A DNA stretch of 64,000 nucleotides from Microlunatus capsulatus (GTDB lineage: Bacteria > Actinomycetota > Actinomycetes > Propionibacteriales > Propionibacteriaceae): NCBI RefSeq assembly GCF_017876495.1, contig NZ_JAGIOB010000001.1:3844001-3908000 (forward strand), read 5' to 3'. The position numbers and the translations under genes are program-made. Position 1 is the stretch's first letter; each line of letters starts with the position of its first letter. The notes beneath the pieces are model-generated. The model did no database searches and was not told where the DNA came from. It saw only the letters and a program-made list of their open reading frames with translations. Shown piece after piece: positions 28,528-36,628 of the stretch.

Positions 28528-30510
28528 TCACCGGGTGCCGCGCAGGAAGTCCGCCAGCAGGGGTCCGGCGGTGCGGGAGCCCGAGGCGCCGTCGGCGACG
28601 AAGACGGCGACGGCGAGGTCGCCCTGCGCCGCGATCATCCAGGCGTGGGTCTTGCGCGGCTCGTCGTCGCCGTACTCGGCCGTGCCGGTCTTGGCGAGGA
28701 CGGCCGGGCCGTCGAGGTCCCCGAGCACGCCGCCGGCGCTGCCCTGCGTCACCACCCGGCGCATCATGGCGCGGAGCTGGTCGGCCTCGTCCTCGGTCAG
28801 CGGGGCGGCGGTCGGCTCGGCCACGGTCCCGTCCAGCAGGTGGGGGACCACGGTCTTCCCGGCCTGGACGGAGGCGACGACGGCGGCCATGGCCAGCGGC
28901 GACGCCTGGTCCTTGGCCTGGCCGATCATCGCCGCGCCCCGGCCTGTCTCGCTGGACTCCTCGGGCACGGCGCCGAAGAAGGAGGGGAAGCCGACGTCGT
29001 AGTCGGTGCCAAGGCCCAGCGAGGCGGCGGCGTCGGCCAGGTCGCCCCGGCCGAGCTCGTCGCGCTCGCCGATGAAGGCGGTGTTGCAGGACTGCGCGAG
29101 CGCGGTCCGCAGGTCGATCCGGCCCAGGCTTCCGCCGGGGTAGTCGCTGTAGTTCTTGAAGCGGAACCCGTCCACCTCCAGCGTCGCCGGGCAGCGCACC
29201 GGCGAGGTCGGGGTCAGCCCGGCGCGCAGCAGCGCCAGCGAGGACGCGACCTTGAACGTCGAGCCGGGCGGGAACTGGCCGGTGGTGGCCAGGGCCTGGT
29301 CGCCCGCGCCGGGGCCGTTCGCGGCGGCGAGCACGGCCCCGGTCGAGGGACGGACCGCCACCAGGGCGCTGGCGGGCCCGGTGTCGGCCAGCACGTCCTC
29401 GGCCAGCTGCTGCAGGGTCTGGTTGAGCGTCAGCTCGAGCGGCTCACCGGCCGTGGGCGCGACGCGGAAGAGGTCGGCGGCCGGCGACGGGCTCGCCGAG
29501 GGGGACGGGTCCGCCGAGGGGCTGGGCGAGGGGCTGGCGCCGGTGGCGAGGGGGGCCCGGACGACCTGGACCCCGGGGACGCCGCGCAGCTGCTCGTCGT
29601 AGCGCTTCTGCAGGCCGGAGCGGCCCACCTGGTCCCCCGTGACCACGGCGCCCCCGGCGGCGTCGACGTCCTCCTTCGTCGCCTCCCCGACGGTGCCCAG
29701 CAGGCTGCGGGCGAAGGTGCGGGTGGGCGCCAGCATCTGCCGGTCCTCCAGGGCCAGGGCACCTGTGATCGCGCGCACGTCCCCGTCGTCGGGCCGGTCG
29801 TCGGCCTCCGCCCGCACGGTGAGAGCCTCGACGAAGGCCTGCGGGCCGGCGTCGGCCACCTCGTCGACGTAGTCGCCGGCGTCGATGTCGAGCAGCGCGG
29901 CGAGCTGGCGGGCCGAGCGCGTGGCGGCGGCGCCGCTGACCGCGGTCTTGTCCAGGCCGATCCGGATCACCGAGCGCTGCGTGACCAGCGGGTCGCCGTC
30001 CTCGCCGAGGACCTCCCCGCGCTCGGGGTAGAGCCGGCGCTGCGACAGCCGCTGGCTGCCGTTCAGCGACGGCTCCAGGAGGGTGGGGGCCCACCGCGTC
30101 TTCCAGGTGCCGGCCTCGCGGACCAGCTGGGCCGGGGCCTCGTAGGTCCACGGCGCGGGGACCCCGGGGAACGTCCAGCGGTAGGTGAGGGTGCTGCGCG
30201 CGGTGTCCCCGTCGGTGCTGACGGGGCCGGCCGTCACGACGGGGGCCAGCGGGCCCATGCCCGCGACCAGCGGGTCCAGCCGGGCCTCGGCCTCCGCGCC
30301 GGTCGCGCCCTCGAAGGCGACCGGGGTGAGGTCCTTCGCCGCCAGCCCGGCGGCCAGGGCGTCGGCCGCGGCCTGCGCGCCGGCGTCGTCGGGGTCGGGA
30401 CCGGGGGTGGAGGTGCAGCCGGCGAGCAGCAGCGCGGCCACCGCCAGCGACGTCCAGCGGGGGCGCCGCGCCGGCCGGGCGCGCGCGACGTCGGGGGAGA
30501 ACGGGCGCAT
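28528..30510 (-). CDS. Penicillin-binding transpeptidase, predicted lipoprotein
   Basis: Encodes 660 residues from the ATG at 30510 behind GAGG. The N-terminus is a lipoprotein signal with lipobox LLAGC (C32) rather than a plain membrane anchor. An NTF2-like MecA-type domain (about 40-150) is followed by the dimerisation region, a serine/proline-rich linker (PSPSPSADPSPSASPSP), and a class B transpeptidase domain. That domain carries the nucleophile S417 in GSTFK, S474-x-N476 in SCN and K607 in KTG. It would cross-link peptidoglycan at the outer membrane face and be a beta-lactam target. No FtsW/RodA partner is adjacent. Confidence 0.88.
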   Translation of the reverse strand: MRPFSPDVARARPARRPRWTSLAVAALLLAGCTSTPGPDPDDAGAQAAADALAAGLAAKDLTPVAFEGATGAEAEARLDPLVAGMGPLAPVVTAGPVSTDGDTARSTLTYRWTFPGVPAPWTYEAPAQLVREAGTWKTRWAPTLLEPSLNGSQRLSQRRLYPERGEVLGEDGDPLVTQRSVIRIGLDKTAVSGAAATRSARQLAALLDIDAGDYVDEVADAGPQAFVEALTVRAEADDRPDDGDVRAITGALALEDRQMLAPTRTFARSLLGTVGEATKEDVDAAGGAVVTGDQVGRSGLQKRYDEQLRGVPGVQVVRAPLATGASPSPSPSADPSPSASPSPAADLFRVAPTAGEPLELTLNQTLQQLAEDVLADTGPASALVAVRPSTGAVLAAANGPGAGDQALATTGQFPPGSTFKVASSLALLRAGLTPTSPVRCPATLEVDGFRFKNYSDYPGGSLGRIDLRTALAQSCNTAFIGERDELGRGDLADAAASLGLGTDYDVGFPSFFGAVPEESSETGRGAAMIGQAKDQASPLAMAAVVASVQAGKTVVPHLLDGTVAEPTAAPLTEDEADQLRAMMRRVVTQGSAGGVLGDLDGPAVLAKTGTAEYGDDEPRKTHAWMIAAQGDLAVAVFVADGASGSRTAGPLLADFLRGTR

Positions 30511-30586
30511 CGCCTCATCGTGCCACCGCCGTCCGGCGTCCCCGTGCTGCACGGGCCCGCCGGGGCGTCACTTGTAGGGTCCGGGC

Positions 30587-31231
30587 ATGGGCCTCTACGC
30601 CGCACAGCCGGCTCGCCGGGCCGGTCAGCTCCTCGGCGACGGCCTGGTCGCTGCCTGGGTGCTGGGCTGGGCGGTCGTCGGCGTGCTGGTGGACCGGACG
30701 GTCTCGCTGCTGGCCGGGCCGGCACGGGAGACCGCCCGCACGGCCGAGCGGATCGCCGGCAGCTTCTCCGACGCGGCCGGTCAGGCGGCCCAGGTGCCCG
30801 GCCTCGGGGACCAGCTCCGACGGCCCTTCGACTCGGCCTCCGGCTCGCTGGGGGAGCTGATCGCCTCGGCCGACCGGCAGGTCGCGGTGATCGAGCGGGT
30901 CGCCGCGCTGACCGGCTGGCTCGCCTTCGTCATCCCGGTGGCCGTCGTCCTCGCGCTCTGGCTGCCCCGCCGGATCCGCTTCCACCGGCGGGCGCGGGCG
31001 GCTCAGGCCTTCCTGGACTCCGGTGCCGACCTGGACCTCTTCGCCCTGCGGGCCCTCGCCGCCCAGCCGCTGCCGGTCCTCGCCGCGATCAGCCCGGACC
31101 CGGTCGCCGCCTGGCGGGGCGGCGACCGGGCCGTCATCACCCGGCTGGCCGAGGTCGAGCTGCGCCGCAGCGGCCTCGACCTGCCCGACGCGCTCCGGCT
31201 CCCGGCCGACGCCGACGGGCGCCGGGGGTGA
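30587..31231 (+). CDS. Membrane protein of unknown function
   Basis: Encodes 214 residues. Two membrane helices (about 20-44 and 104-126) flank an outside or coiled segment of about 60 residues (GPARETARTAERIAGSFSDAAGQAAQ). The C-terminal 85 residues are soluble and end basic. TAGGGT (30575-30580) lies six bases before the ATG, predicting a leaderless message. The gene is divergent from the PBP and precedes the esterase gene by 64 bases. The family has no recognised function. Confidence 0.65.
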   Translation: MGLYAAQPARRAGQLLGDGLVAAWVLGWAVVGVLVDRTVSLLAGPARETARTAERIAGSFSDAAGQAAQVPGLGDQLRRPFDSASGSLGELIASADRQVAVIERVAALTGWLAFVIPVAVVLALWLPRRIRFHRRARAAQAFLDSGADLDLFALRALAAQPLPVLAAISPDPVAAWRGGDRAVITRLAEVELRRSGLDLPDALRLPADADGRRG

Positions 31232-31295
31232 CCAGCCGGCGGGACGTCGGCGCCCGGACCGCGACCGCCGGGGCCCCGAGCGCCAGGATGGCCGC

Positions 31296-32045
31296 GTGAA
31301 CCGCCACCAGTTCGAGCTGCCGCTGGGCAGCGGCGTCGACCGCGGGATGACCGTGATCCGCTACGGCCACTACGGGAGGCCGGTCGTCGTCTTCCCCAGC
31401 GAGGCCGGCCGGGCCTGGGACTTCGAGGCCAACGGCATGGTCGACGCCGTCGGCGACCTCCTGCACGCGGGCCGCGTGACGCTCTACTGCGTCGACTCCG
31501 TGGATGCCGACACCTGGTCCGACCGCAGCCTGCCGACCGAGGAGCGGGCGGTCCGGCACGGGATCTACCACCGCTGGCTGACCGACGTCCTGGTCCCGAC
31601 GGTGCACGCCGACACCAGCCCGGGCGCCGAGCTGATCACCACCGGCTGCAGCCTCGGGGCCTACCACGCCCTGCAGTTCTCCCTCCAGCGCGCCGACCTC
31701 GCCCCGCTGGCCATCGGGCTCTCCGGCAACTACGACGTCACCACCTGGCGGGCGTGGGGCGAGCGCGGCGACGCCACCTACTTCGCCAACCCGACCGACT
31801 ACGTGCCGCACCTGCACGGCGACCACCTCGACTGGCTGCGCAGCCGGCTCTCGGTGCTCCTGGTCGTCGGCCAGGGAGCCTGGGAGACGCACCCGACCGG
31901 CGCCCTGCCCTCCACCCGGGCGATGGCCCAGCTCCTGCAGGACAAGGGCCTGCGCTGCGAGCTCGACCTGTGGGGCGAGGACGTCAGCCACGACTGGGTG
32001 TGGTGGCAGCGCCAGCTGGCGCACCACCTGCCACGCTTCTGCTGA
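31296..32045 (+). CDS. Alpha/beta-hydrolase, esterase-like (putative COG4947 type)
   Basis: Encodes 249 residues from a GTG with CAGGAT (31284-31289) six bases upstream, so probably leaderless. The nucleophile elbow is GCSLGAYHA (S119), and a late histidine lies in SHDWVWWQRQL (H232). The start (FELPLGSGVDRGMTVIRYGHYGRPVVVFPSEAG) and the NPTDYVPHL segment fit the esterase D/tributyrin-esterase superfamily. No signal peptide is present. Only 43 bases separate it from a downstream ATP-grasp ligase gene, suggesting that the two form one operon and act on the same amide, ester or peptide. The substrate is unknown. Confidence 0.78.
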   Translation: MNRHQFELPLGSGVDRGMTVIRYGHYGRPVVVFPSEAGRAWDFEANGMVDAVGDLLHAGRVTLYCVDSVDADTWSDRSLPTEERAVRHGIYHRWLTDVLVPTVHADTSPGAELITTGCSLGAYHALQFSLQRADLAPLAIGLSGNYDVTTWRAWGERGDATYFANPTDYVPHLHGDHLDWLRSRLSVLLVVGQGAWETHPTGALPSTRAMAQLLQDKGLRCELDLWGEDVSHDWVWWQRQLAHHLPRFC

Positions 32046-32088
32046 GACCGCTCGACCGGGGCCCGCGGGCCGTACGAAGGGGGACACG

Positions 32089-33342
32089 ATGACGTCACAG
32101 CACCACCTGGTGGGTCTGCTGCTCGGAGCGGAGGAGGACTGGCCGCAGGCGTTCGAGGCTCTCACCCGCGCCGTCGGGCCGTTCTCCTACCGGGGCGCCG
32201 AGCACGTGCTCGACACCGAGCGGATCCACATCGCCCCCTTCAACCTGCGCGACCCCGCCCGCCACGAGGTCGTCATCGACCGGCTGGCCTACTGGTACTA
32301 CCACCCGCGCGAGTGGCTCAAGAAGGTCGCCCTGATGGACGACGTCTACCTGCTCAACTCCCCCTTCACGTTCCAGTCCATGGAGAAGCACTCCGCCTAC
32401 TGCGCCCTGATCCGGCTGGGCATGAAGGTGCCCGAGACGGTCCTGGTGCCGCACAAGCACCCGGTCGACAACGTCCGCTGGGCCTACACCTCCCGGAACT
32501 ACAACGACCCCTTCGACCTGGCCGAGATCGCCGGCGAGATGGGCTACCCGCTGTTCATGAAGCCGTTCGACGGCGGCGGGTGGCGCGGGGTGTCCCGGAT
32601 CGGGGACGAGGCGGCGCTCCGCTCCGCCTACGACGAGTCGGGCGAGATGCTCATGCACCTGCAGAAGGCCGTCGAGCCGTTCGACGTCTTCGCCCGCGCG
32701 CTCACCATCGGGCCCGAGACGATGGTCATGCACTTCCGGCCGGACGAGCCGATGCACGACCGCTACGCCGTCGACCACGACTTCCTCGCCCCCGCTGTCG
32801 GGCAGGAGGCGATCACCATCGCGCAGACGGTGAACGCCTTCTTCCGCTGGGAGTTCAACTCCTGCGAGATGCTCGTCCAGGGCGACCAGGTGCTGCCCAT
32901 CGACTACGCGAACGCCTGCCCCGACGTGGCCGTCACCTCGCTGCACTACTACTTCCCCTGGGCGATGCGGGCGCTGGTCCGCTGGACCGCCTTCTGCGCC
33001 GCCAGCGGCCGTCGCTCCCGGCTGCACGTGGACCCGACGCCCTGGTTCGCCGTCGCCGACGACCCGGAGCTGGACTACCAGGCCAAGCTGGGCCGCTACC
33101 AGCAGCTGGCCGACGCCCACTTCGAGCGCGAGCAGTACGAGGCGTTCTGCGCCGAGGCGCTGCCCGACCTCGACGAGCGCGTCCTGGCCTGGGTCTCCTC
33201 GGCCGACTTCGACCGGGTGCTGGTCGAGACCGTGCGAGCCACCTACCCGCCGGCGGAGCACGAGCGCTTCCTGGCCCACTTCCGCGGCCTCGTCGGGCTC
33301 TGGGTCAGCGACGAGACCACGCTGCTGGGCGCCCGGGCCTGA
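32089..33342 (+). CDS. ATP-grasp ligase-like protein
   Basis: Encodes 417 residues from an ATG behind GGGGGA. After an unusual N-terminal domain (about 1-150), the ATP-grasp signature begins with GYPLFMKPFDGGGWRGVSRI, which resembles the glycine-rich ATP-binding loop. It continues to MLVQGDQVLPIDYANACPDVAV, where acidic and asparagine residues could bind Mg-ATP. The C-terminus from about 315 is helical. Such enzymes join a carboxylate to an amine or thiol through an acyl phosphate. Coupling with the preceding esterase is the main clue to function; the substrate is unknown. Confidence 0.75.
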   Translation: MTSQHHLVGLLLGAEEDWPQAFEALTRAVGPFSYRGAEHVLDTERIHIAPFNLRDPARHEVVIDRLAYWYYHPREWLKKVALMDDVYLLNSPFTFQSMEKHSAYCALIRLGMKVPETVLVPHKHPVDNVRWAYTSRNYNDPFDLAEIAGEMGYPLFMKPFDGGGWRGVSRIGDEAALRSAYDESGEMLMHLQKAVEPFDVFARALTIGPETMVMHFRPDEPMHDRYAVDHDFLAPAVGQEAITIAQTVNAFFRWEFNSCEMLVQGDQVLPIDYANACPDVAVTSLHYYFPWAMRALVRWTAFCAASGRRSRLHVDPTPWFAVADDPELDYQAKLGRYQQLADAHFEREQYEAFCAEALPDLDERVLAWVSSADFDRVLVETVRATYPPAEHERFLAHFRGLVGLWVSDETTLLGARA

Positions 33343-33352
33343 CCGGGCGCCC
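33327..33352. terminator. Terminator hairpin overlapping the ATP-grasp stop codon
   Basis: GGGCGCCCGG (33327-33336) pairs with CCGGGCGCCC (33343-33352), a perfect 10-pair stem with a six-base loop that includes the TGA. It separates the ATP-grasp gene from the convergent acetyltransferase gene. Confidence 0.65.
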
Positions 33353-33364
33353 GGCCGGCGCGGC

Positions 33365-33670
33365 TCACGCGTGCAGGTCGGCGACCTCGGGGTGCTCGGC
33401 GAAGTAGCGGACGGTGAACGAGCACAGCGGCTCGACCGCGAGCCCGGCCGCCCGGACGTCCTCGAGCGCCTGCCGCGTCGTCGCGCCCGCCAGCCCCCGG
33501 CCGCGGAACCGCGGGTCGGTCCCGGTGTGGGTGAAGACCAGCACGTCGCCGCGGCGCGTGAAGTCGATGACGGTGGCCGGCTCCCCGTCCACCAGCCCCT
33601 GGTAGCGCGACCGGTCGTCGTCCCGGGTCACCCGCACCGCGGGGCGGCCGTCCTGGTCGTCGTCGCTCAT
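33365..33670 (-). CDS. Small GNAT-fold N-acetyltransferase (YjdJ-like)
   Basis: Encodes 101 residues from an ATG. The compact GNAT domain shows the acetyl-CoA loop RFRGRGLAGATTRQAL and the late CSFTVRYFAEHPE typical of the short acetyltransferase family related to yeast Gtt/YjdJ. DFTRRGDVLVFTHTGTDP supplies the core strands. Such proteins act on unknown substrates. It is a single gene whose start lies upstream of a 240-base gap. Confidence 0.8.
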   Translation of the reverse strand: MSDDDQDGRPAVRVTRDDDRSRYQGLVDGEPATVIDFTRRGDVLVFTHTGTDPRFRGRGLAGATTRQALEDVRAAGLAVEPLCSFTVRYFAEHPEVADLHA

Positions 33671-33768
33671 CGGTCGCTCCTCCCGGCCGGGTCCCGGGCG
33701 GACCCCCCGGGCAGCGTACGACCGCCACCCGGGCCGACGCCGGACCGGTGGCCTCGCGGCGGCGGCGG

Positions 33769-33816
33769 GTAACGATCCGATCCGTTCGCCGGACGGCTCC
33801 GAAGATCCCTCGTTAC
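33769..33816. promoter_or_regulatory. Inverted GTAACGA/TCGTTAC pair with a shared 12-mer
   Basis: GTAACGA (33769-33775) is mirrored by TCGTTAC (33810-33816). The left arm includes TAACGATCCGAT, which also occurs inverted ahead of the protease gene at 486-503. It is AT-rich in a GC-rich gap between divergent genes, and about 100 bases before a small two-gene unit. Confidence 0.35.
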
Positions 33817-33913
33817 GGTTCGCGCGGCGCCTGGTCATGCGGGCCTGACGCCACAGGGGATCGGCGGCCCGGGCACCAGCCCCGGCCGGCCGGAGATATC
33901 GGGGGACATCTCA

Positions 33914-34081
33914 ATGCTGCTCAAGACGACGCTGCGCGCTGCCCGCAGCCGGCCCAGCTGGGTCCGGCGCCGGCTGTGCGACGTCACCGGACACCGAGCG
34001 ACGACGGCCCTGACGGGGCCGCACGCCGACGGCTACGCGCGCTGCGACCGCTGCGCCCGGGTCGTGGGGCCGGGCGCGTGA
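33914..34081 (+). CDS. Small zinc-ribbon-like protein
   Basis: Encodes 55 residues from an ATG. Four potential metal ligands are visible: C22 and H27 in LCDVTGHR, and C44 and C47 in YARCDRCARVV, arranged as a short treble-clef or zinc ribbon. The N-terminus is basic (LLKTTLRAARSRPSWVRRR). No enzyme motif is present. The stop overlaps the next GTG start by four bases (GTGA), so the pair is coupled. The protein is too short to place in a named family with confidence. Confidence 0.55.
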   Translation: MLLKTTLRAARSRPSWVRRRLCDVTGHRATTALTGPHADGYARCDRCARVVGPGA

Positions 34082-34272
34082 ACGACCTCGTCGCCTGGGG
34101 CGTCATCGCGGGGATGGGCGCCTACGGCTTCGCCGTGCTCGGGGTGGTCCGGCTGGCCGAGCGCCGCCGCACCCGGCGTGCCGCCGCGCCGCCCGCCGCC
34201 ACCGCTGCGGCCACCGCGCCGGGAGGGGTCGCGCCGGTCCGCGAGCCGACCGCCCAGCCCGCCGCGGGCTGA
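34078..34272 (+). CDS. Small single-pass membrane protein
   Basis: Encodes 64 residues from a GTG overlapping the zinc-ribbon gene stop. One membrane helix (about 4-25, VAWGVIAGMGAYGFAVLGVV) is followed by a basic stretch (RLAERRRTRR) and an alanine/proline-rich tail. It has the look of a small membrane adaptor. Coupling suggests that it works with the zinc-ribbon protein. Confidence 0.5.
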   Translation: MNDLVAWGVIAGMGAYGFAVLGVVRLAERRRTRRAAAPPAATAAATAPGGVAPVREPTAQPAAG

Positions 34273-34364
34273 CCGTCCCGGACCGCCGTCCGGCGGACCC
34301 GCCGTCCGCGGCACCGACGAGCCGCACAAGGCCCGACCCTGCTCCAGGCGGCGCCGGCCTGGGC

Positions 34365-34964
34365 TCACCCGTTCCCGGGTGCGGTCAGCAGCCGCTCCCG
34401 CACCGCCGGCCAGTCCGTCGCGACCAGGGCGTACTGGACGGTGTCGCGCCAGCTGCCGTCGGGCCGTCGTCGGTGGTGGCGCAGGACGCCCTCGCGGGTC
34501 GCGCCGAGCCGTTCGACCGCCGCCTGGGACCGGGTGTTGCGGATGTCGGTGTGCCACACCACCCGCTCGGCGCCGAGGGTGTCGAACGCGTGGCCGAGCA
34601 GCAGCCGCTTGGACTCGGTGTTCAGCCCCGTCCGCCAGTGCCGCCGGGCCAGCCAGGTGTGCCCGATGGCCAGGCTTCGCCGCTGCGGGTCGACCTCGTA
34701 GCAGGACGTCGTCCCGACGAGCTCCCCGCTGCTGGCCAGCCGCTGGGCGAAGGGCAGCTGCCCGGGCGTCGTCAGCAGGGTCGCCACCGCCGCCCGGGCC
34801 CCGGCGAGGTCGGGGGAGCGGTAGGACAGGTGCGCCGTGACCTCCGCCGCCTCCTCGGCGCTGCCGAGGGCGGCGAGGAAGGCGGCGGTGTCGGCCAGCC
34901 GCAGGGGCGTCAGCACCAACCGGTCCCCGCGCAGGGTCACCGGCGCCGTCCACCGCGCGCTCAC
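34365..34964 (-). CDS. GNAT acetyltransferase, RimJ/RimL-like
   Basis: Encodes 199 residues from a GTG overlapping the stop of the methyltransferase gene (GTGA). The segments LRGDRLVLTPLRLAD, the LAIGHTWLARRHWRTGLNTESKRLLLGHAF block and VWHTDIRNTRSQAAVERLGATREGVLR are typical of the RimJ/RimL group that acetylates protein N-termini or small amines. It forms a two-gene operon with the tam-like gene upstream. Confidence 0.83.
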   Translation of the reverse strand: MSARWTAPVTLRGDRLVLTPLRLADTAAFLAALGSAEEAAEVTAHLSYRSPDLAGARAAVATLLTTPGQLPFAQRLASSGELVGTTSCYEVDPQRRSLAIGHTWLARRHWRTGLNTESKRLLLGHAFDTLGAERVVWHTDIRNTRSQAAVERLGATREGVLRHHRRRPDGSWRDTVQYALVATDWPAVRERLLTAPGNG

Positions 34965-35737
34965 GCGGCCACCGTCTTCCGCGCCACCACGAAGACCCGG
35001 CGGAAGGGCAGCACCGTGCCCGCGGGTCCGGGCGGGTAGGCCGCCGCGAGCCGGGCCCGGTACTCGGCCTCGAACGCCGCCCGCCGGGGTGCGTCCAGCG
35101 CTTGCAGCACCGGGCGGGCTCCCGTGCCGGAGATCCAGCGGAACACCGGGTCGGGGCCGGTGAGGACGTGCAGGTAGGTCGTCTCCCAGGCGTCGACGGT
35201 GCAGCCCAGGGCGGTCAGGTCCGCGAGGTAGTCGCCCGGTCCCGCGGCGGAGGGACGGGCCACGTCGCGGGTCGCGTCGGCGTAGCGGGGGTTGGCCGCG
35301 AGCGCGTGCAGCAGCGCGTGGCTGGGTTCGTCGAAGTTCCCCGGCACCTGGAAGGCCAGCCAGCCACCCGGTCGGACCCCGGCGAGCAGCCGGGGCAGCA
35401 GGGCGCGGTGGTCCGGCACCCACTGCAGCGTCGCGTTGCTGACCAGCACGTCGACCGGTGCGTCGGGCACCCAGGTCCGCACGTCCCCGGACACGAACCG
35501 CAGCCGCGGACCGGCGTGCTCCTGCGCCCGGTCGACCATCGCCGGCGACGAGTCGACGCCCAGCACGTCGGCCCCGGGCCAGCGCTGGGCCAGCGTCGCC
35601 GTGAGCTGCCCGGGCCCGCAGCCGAGGTCGACCACGACGGCCGGGTCCTCGGCGCCGACGCGGGCCAGCAGGTCGGCGAAGGGCCGGCTCCGCTCGTCGG
35701 CGAACTGCAGGTAGGTGCGGGGGTCCCAGACGACCAT
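34961..35737 (-). CDS. tam: Trans-aconitate 2-methyltransferase
   Basis: Encodes 258 residues from an ATG behind GGAGGAG. The SAM-binding motif I is DLGCGPG (37-43), and the start MVVWDPRTYLQFADERSRPF is characteristic of Tam. Tam methylates trans-aconitate, a spontaneous isomer of cis-aconitate that inhibits aconitase, thereby detoxifying it. A perfect TTGACGTCAA-centred palindrome 18 bases upstream matches the kind of site bound by TamR, the MarR-family sensor of trans-aconitate in Streptomyces. No tamR gene is adjacent. It is coupled to the following acetyltransferase gene. Confidence 0.85.
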   Translation of the reverse strand: MVVWDPRTYLQFADERSRPFADLLARVGAEDPAVVVDLGCGPGQLTATLAQRWPGADVLGVDSSPAMVDRAQEHAGPRLRFVSGDVRTWVPDAPVDVLVSNATLQWVPDHRALLPRLLAGVRPGGWLAFQVPGNFDEPSHALLHALAANPRYADATRDVARPSAAGPGDYLADLTALGCTVDAWETTYLHVLTGPDPVFRWISGTGARPVLQALDAPRRAAFEAEYRARLAAAYPPGPAGTVLPFRRVFVVARKTVAA

Positions 35738-35754
35738 GACGTGCTCCTCCAGAT

Positions 35755-35770
35755 GTCTTGACGTCAAGAC
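35755..35770. promoter_or_regulatory. Perfect 16-bp palindrome, probable MarR/TamR-type operator
   Basis: GTCTTGACGTCAAGAC reads the same on both strands. It lies between the tam ribosome site and the divergent dienelactone hydrolase gene. MarR-family proteins bind sites with this TTGA-N2-TCAA core, and TamR regulates tam in Streptomyces. The regulator is presumably encoded elsewhere. Confidence 0.7.
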
Positions 35771-35822
35771 AACCACGGTCCGGGTCCCCGGGGAAGCCCG
35801 CCGGCGGGGCTACCGTGACGCC

Positions 35823-36575
35823 ATGACGGCCGCCACACCCCCCGCAGCAGAGCCCCGCGACGACGCGGTGCCGACCGCCGACGGGGCGGTGCCCGCCCTC
35901 GTGCTGCGCCCGCCCGGCGGCTCGGGACCGGGCCTGGTGCTGGTCCAGGAGATCTTCGGCGTCACCGGCTACATCCGCGACCGGGCGGCCGACCTCGCGG
36001 CGCTCGGCTACGTCGTCGTCGTGCCCGAGGTCTACTGGCGGCTGCCCGACCACGCGCTGCCCGAGACGGCCGACGACCTGCTGCCGCGCGCGATGGCCCT
36101 GGTCCAGCGGCTGGACTGGCCGACCGCGGTGCAGGACGTCGCCGCGACGGTGCGGCACGCGCGCGGGCTGGACGGCGTCGAGGGCGGCGTCGGGCTGGTC
36201 GGCTTCTGCTTCGGCGGCGGGCTCGCGTTCAACGTGGCCGCGGTCGAGCCGGTGGAGGCGCTGGTCAGCTACTACGGGTCCGCCCTGGGCGACCTGCTGG
36301 CGCTCGCCGAGCAGGTGCGGACGCCGAGCCTGCACCACTTCGGCACCGAGGACGCCTACGTGCCGCCCTCCACCCAGGACGCGATCCGCCGCGCGGTGAC
36401 CGCCGTGGGCGCGGAGTTCCTCAGCCACCCGGGGGCCGGCCACGCCTTCGACAACCCGGCCCCCGCCTTCCACCACGCGGAGGCCTCGCGGGCCGCCTGG
36501 GCGGCGACCGCGGAGTTCCTCGCCACGCACCTGCCGCCGCGCCCGGACGGGACTCTGCCGCGGTCCGCACGCTGA
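35823..36575 (+). CDS. Dienelactone hydrolase family protein
   Basis: Encodes 250 residues from an ATG with TACCGT (35811-35816) six bases upstream, so probably leaderless. The active-site cysteine sits in GFCFGGG and the conserved glutamate in VQEIFGV. Aspartate (GTEDAYVP) and histidine (GAGHAFDN) complete the triad. It is closer to classic dienelactone hydrolase than the gene at 1795-2544. It shares its upstream region with tam, so the palindrome between them could regulate both. Confidence 0.88.
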   Translation: MTAATPPAAEPRDDAVPTADGAVPALVLRPPGGSGPGLVLVQEIFGVTGYIRDRAADLAALGYVVVVPEVYWRLPDHALPETADDLLPRAMALVQRLDWPTAVQDVAATVRHARGLDGVEGGVGLVGFCFGGGLAFNVAAVEPVEALVSYYGSALGDLLALAEQVRTPSLHHFGTEDAYVPPSTQDAIRRAVTAVGAEFLSHPGAGHAFDNPAPAFHHAEASRAAWAATAEFLATHLPPRPDGTLPRSAR

Positions 36576-36628
36576 GGGGTGCTGGACAGTAGGCTCGCGC
36601 AGAGCCCGAGCGGGGGAGCGAGGTCGGC

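Noticed and set aside
30170-30180. GGGGAACGTCC inside the PBP gene as a further LacI-type operator
   Set aside because: Only one half-site matches, it is inside a coding region, and it is far from the sugar regulon.
33769-33913. Possible c-di-AMP riboswitch in the leader of the small operon
   Set aside because: GC-rich stems are present, but the conserved purine-rich loops of that riboswitch class could not be located by eye.
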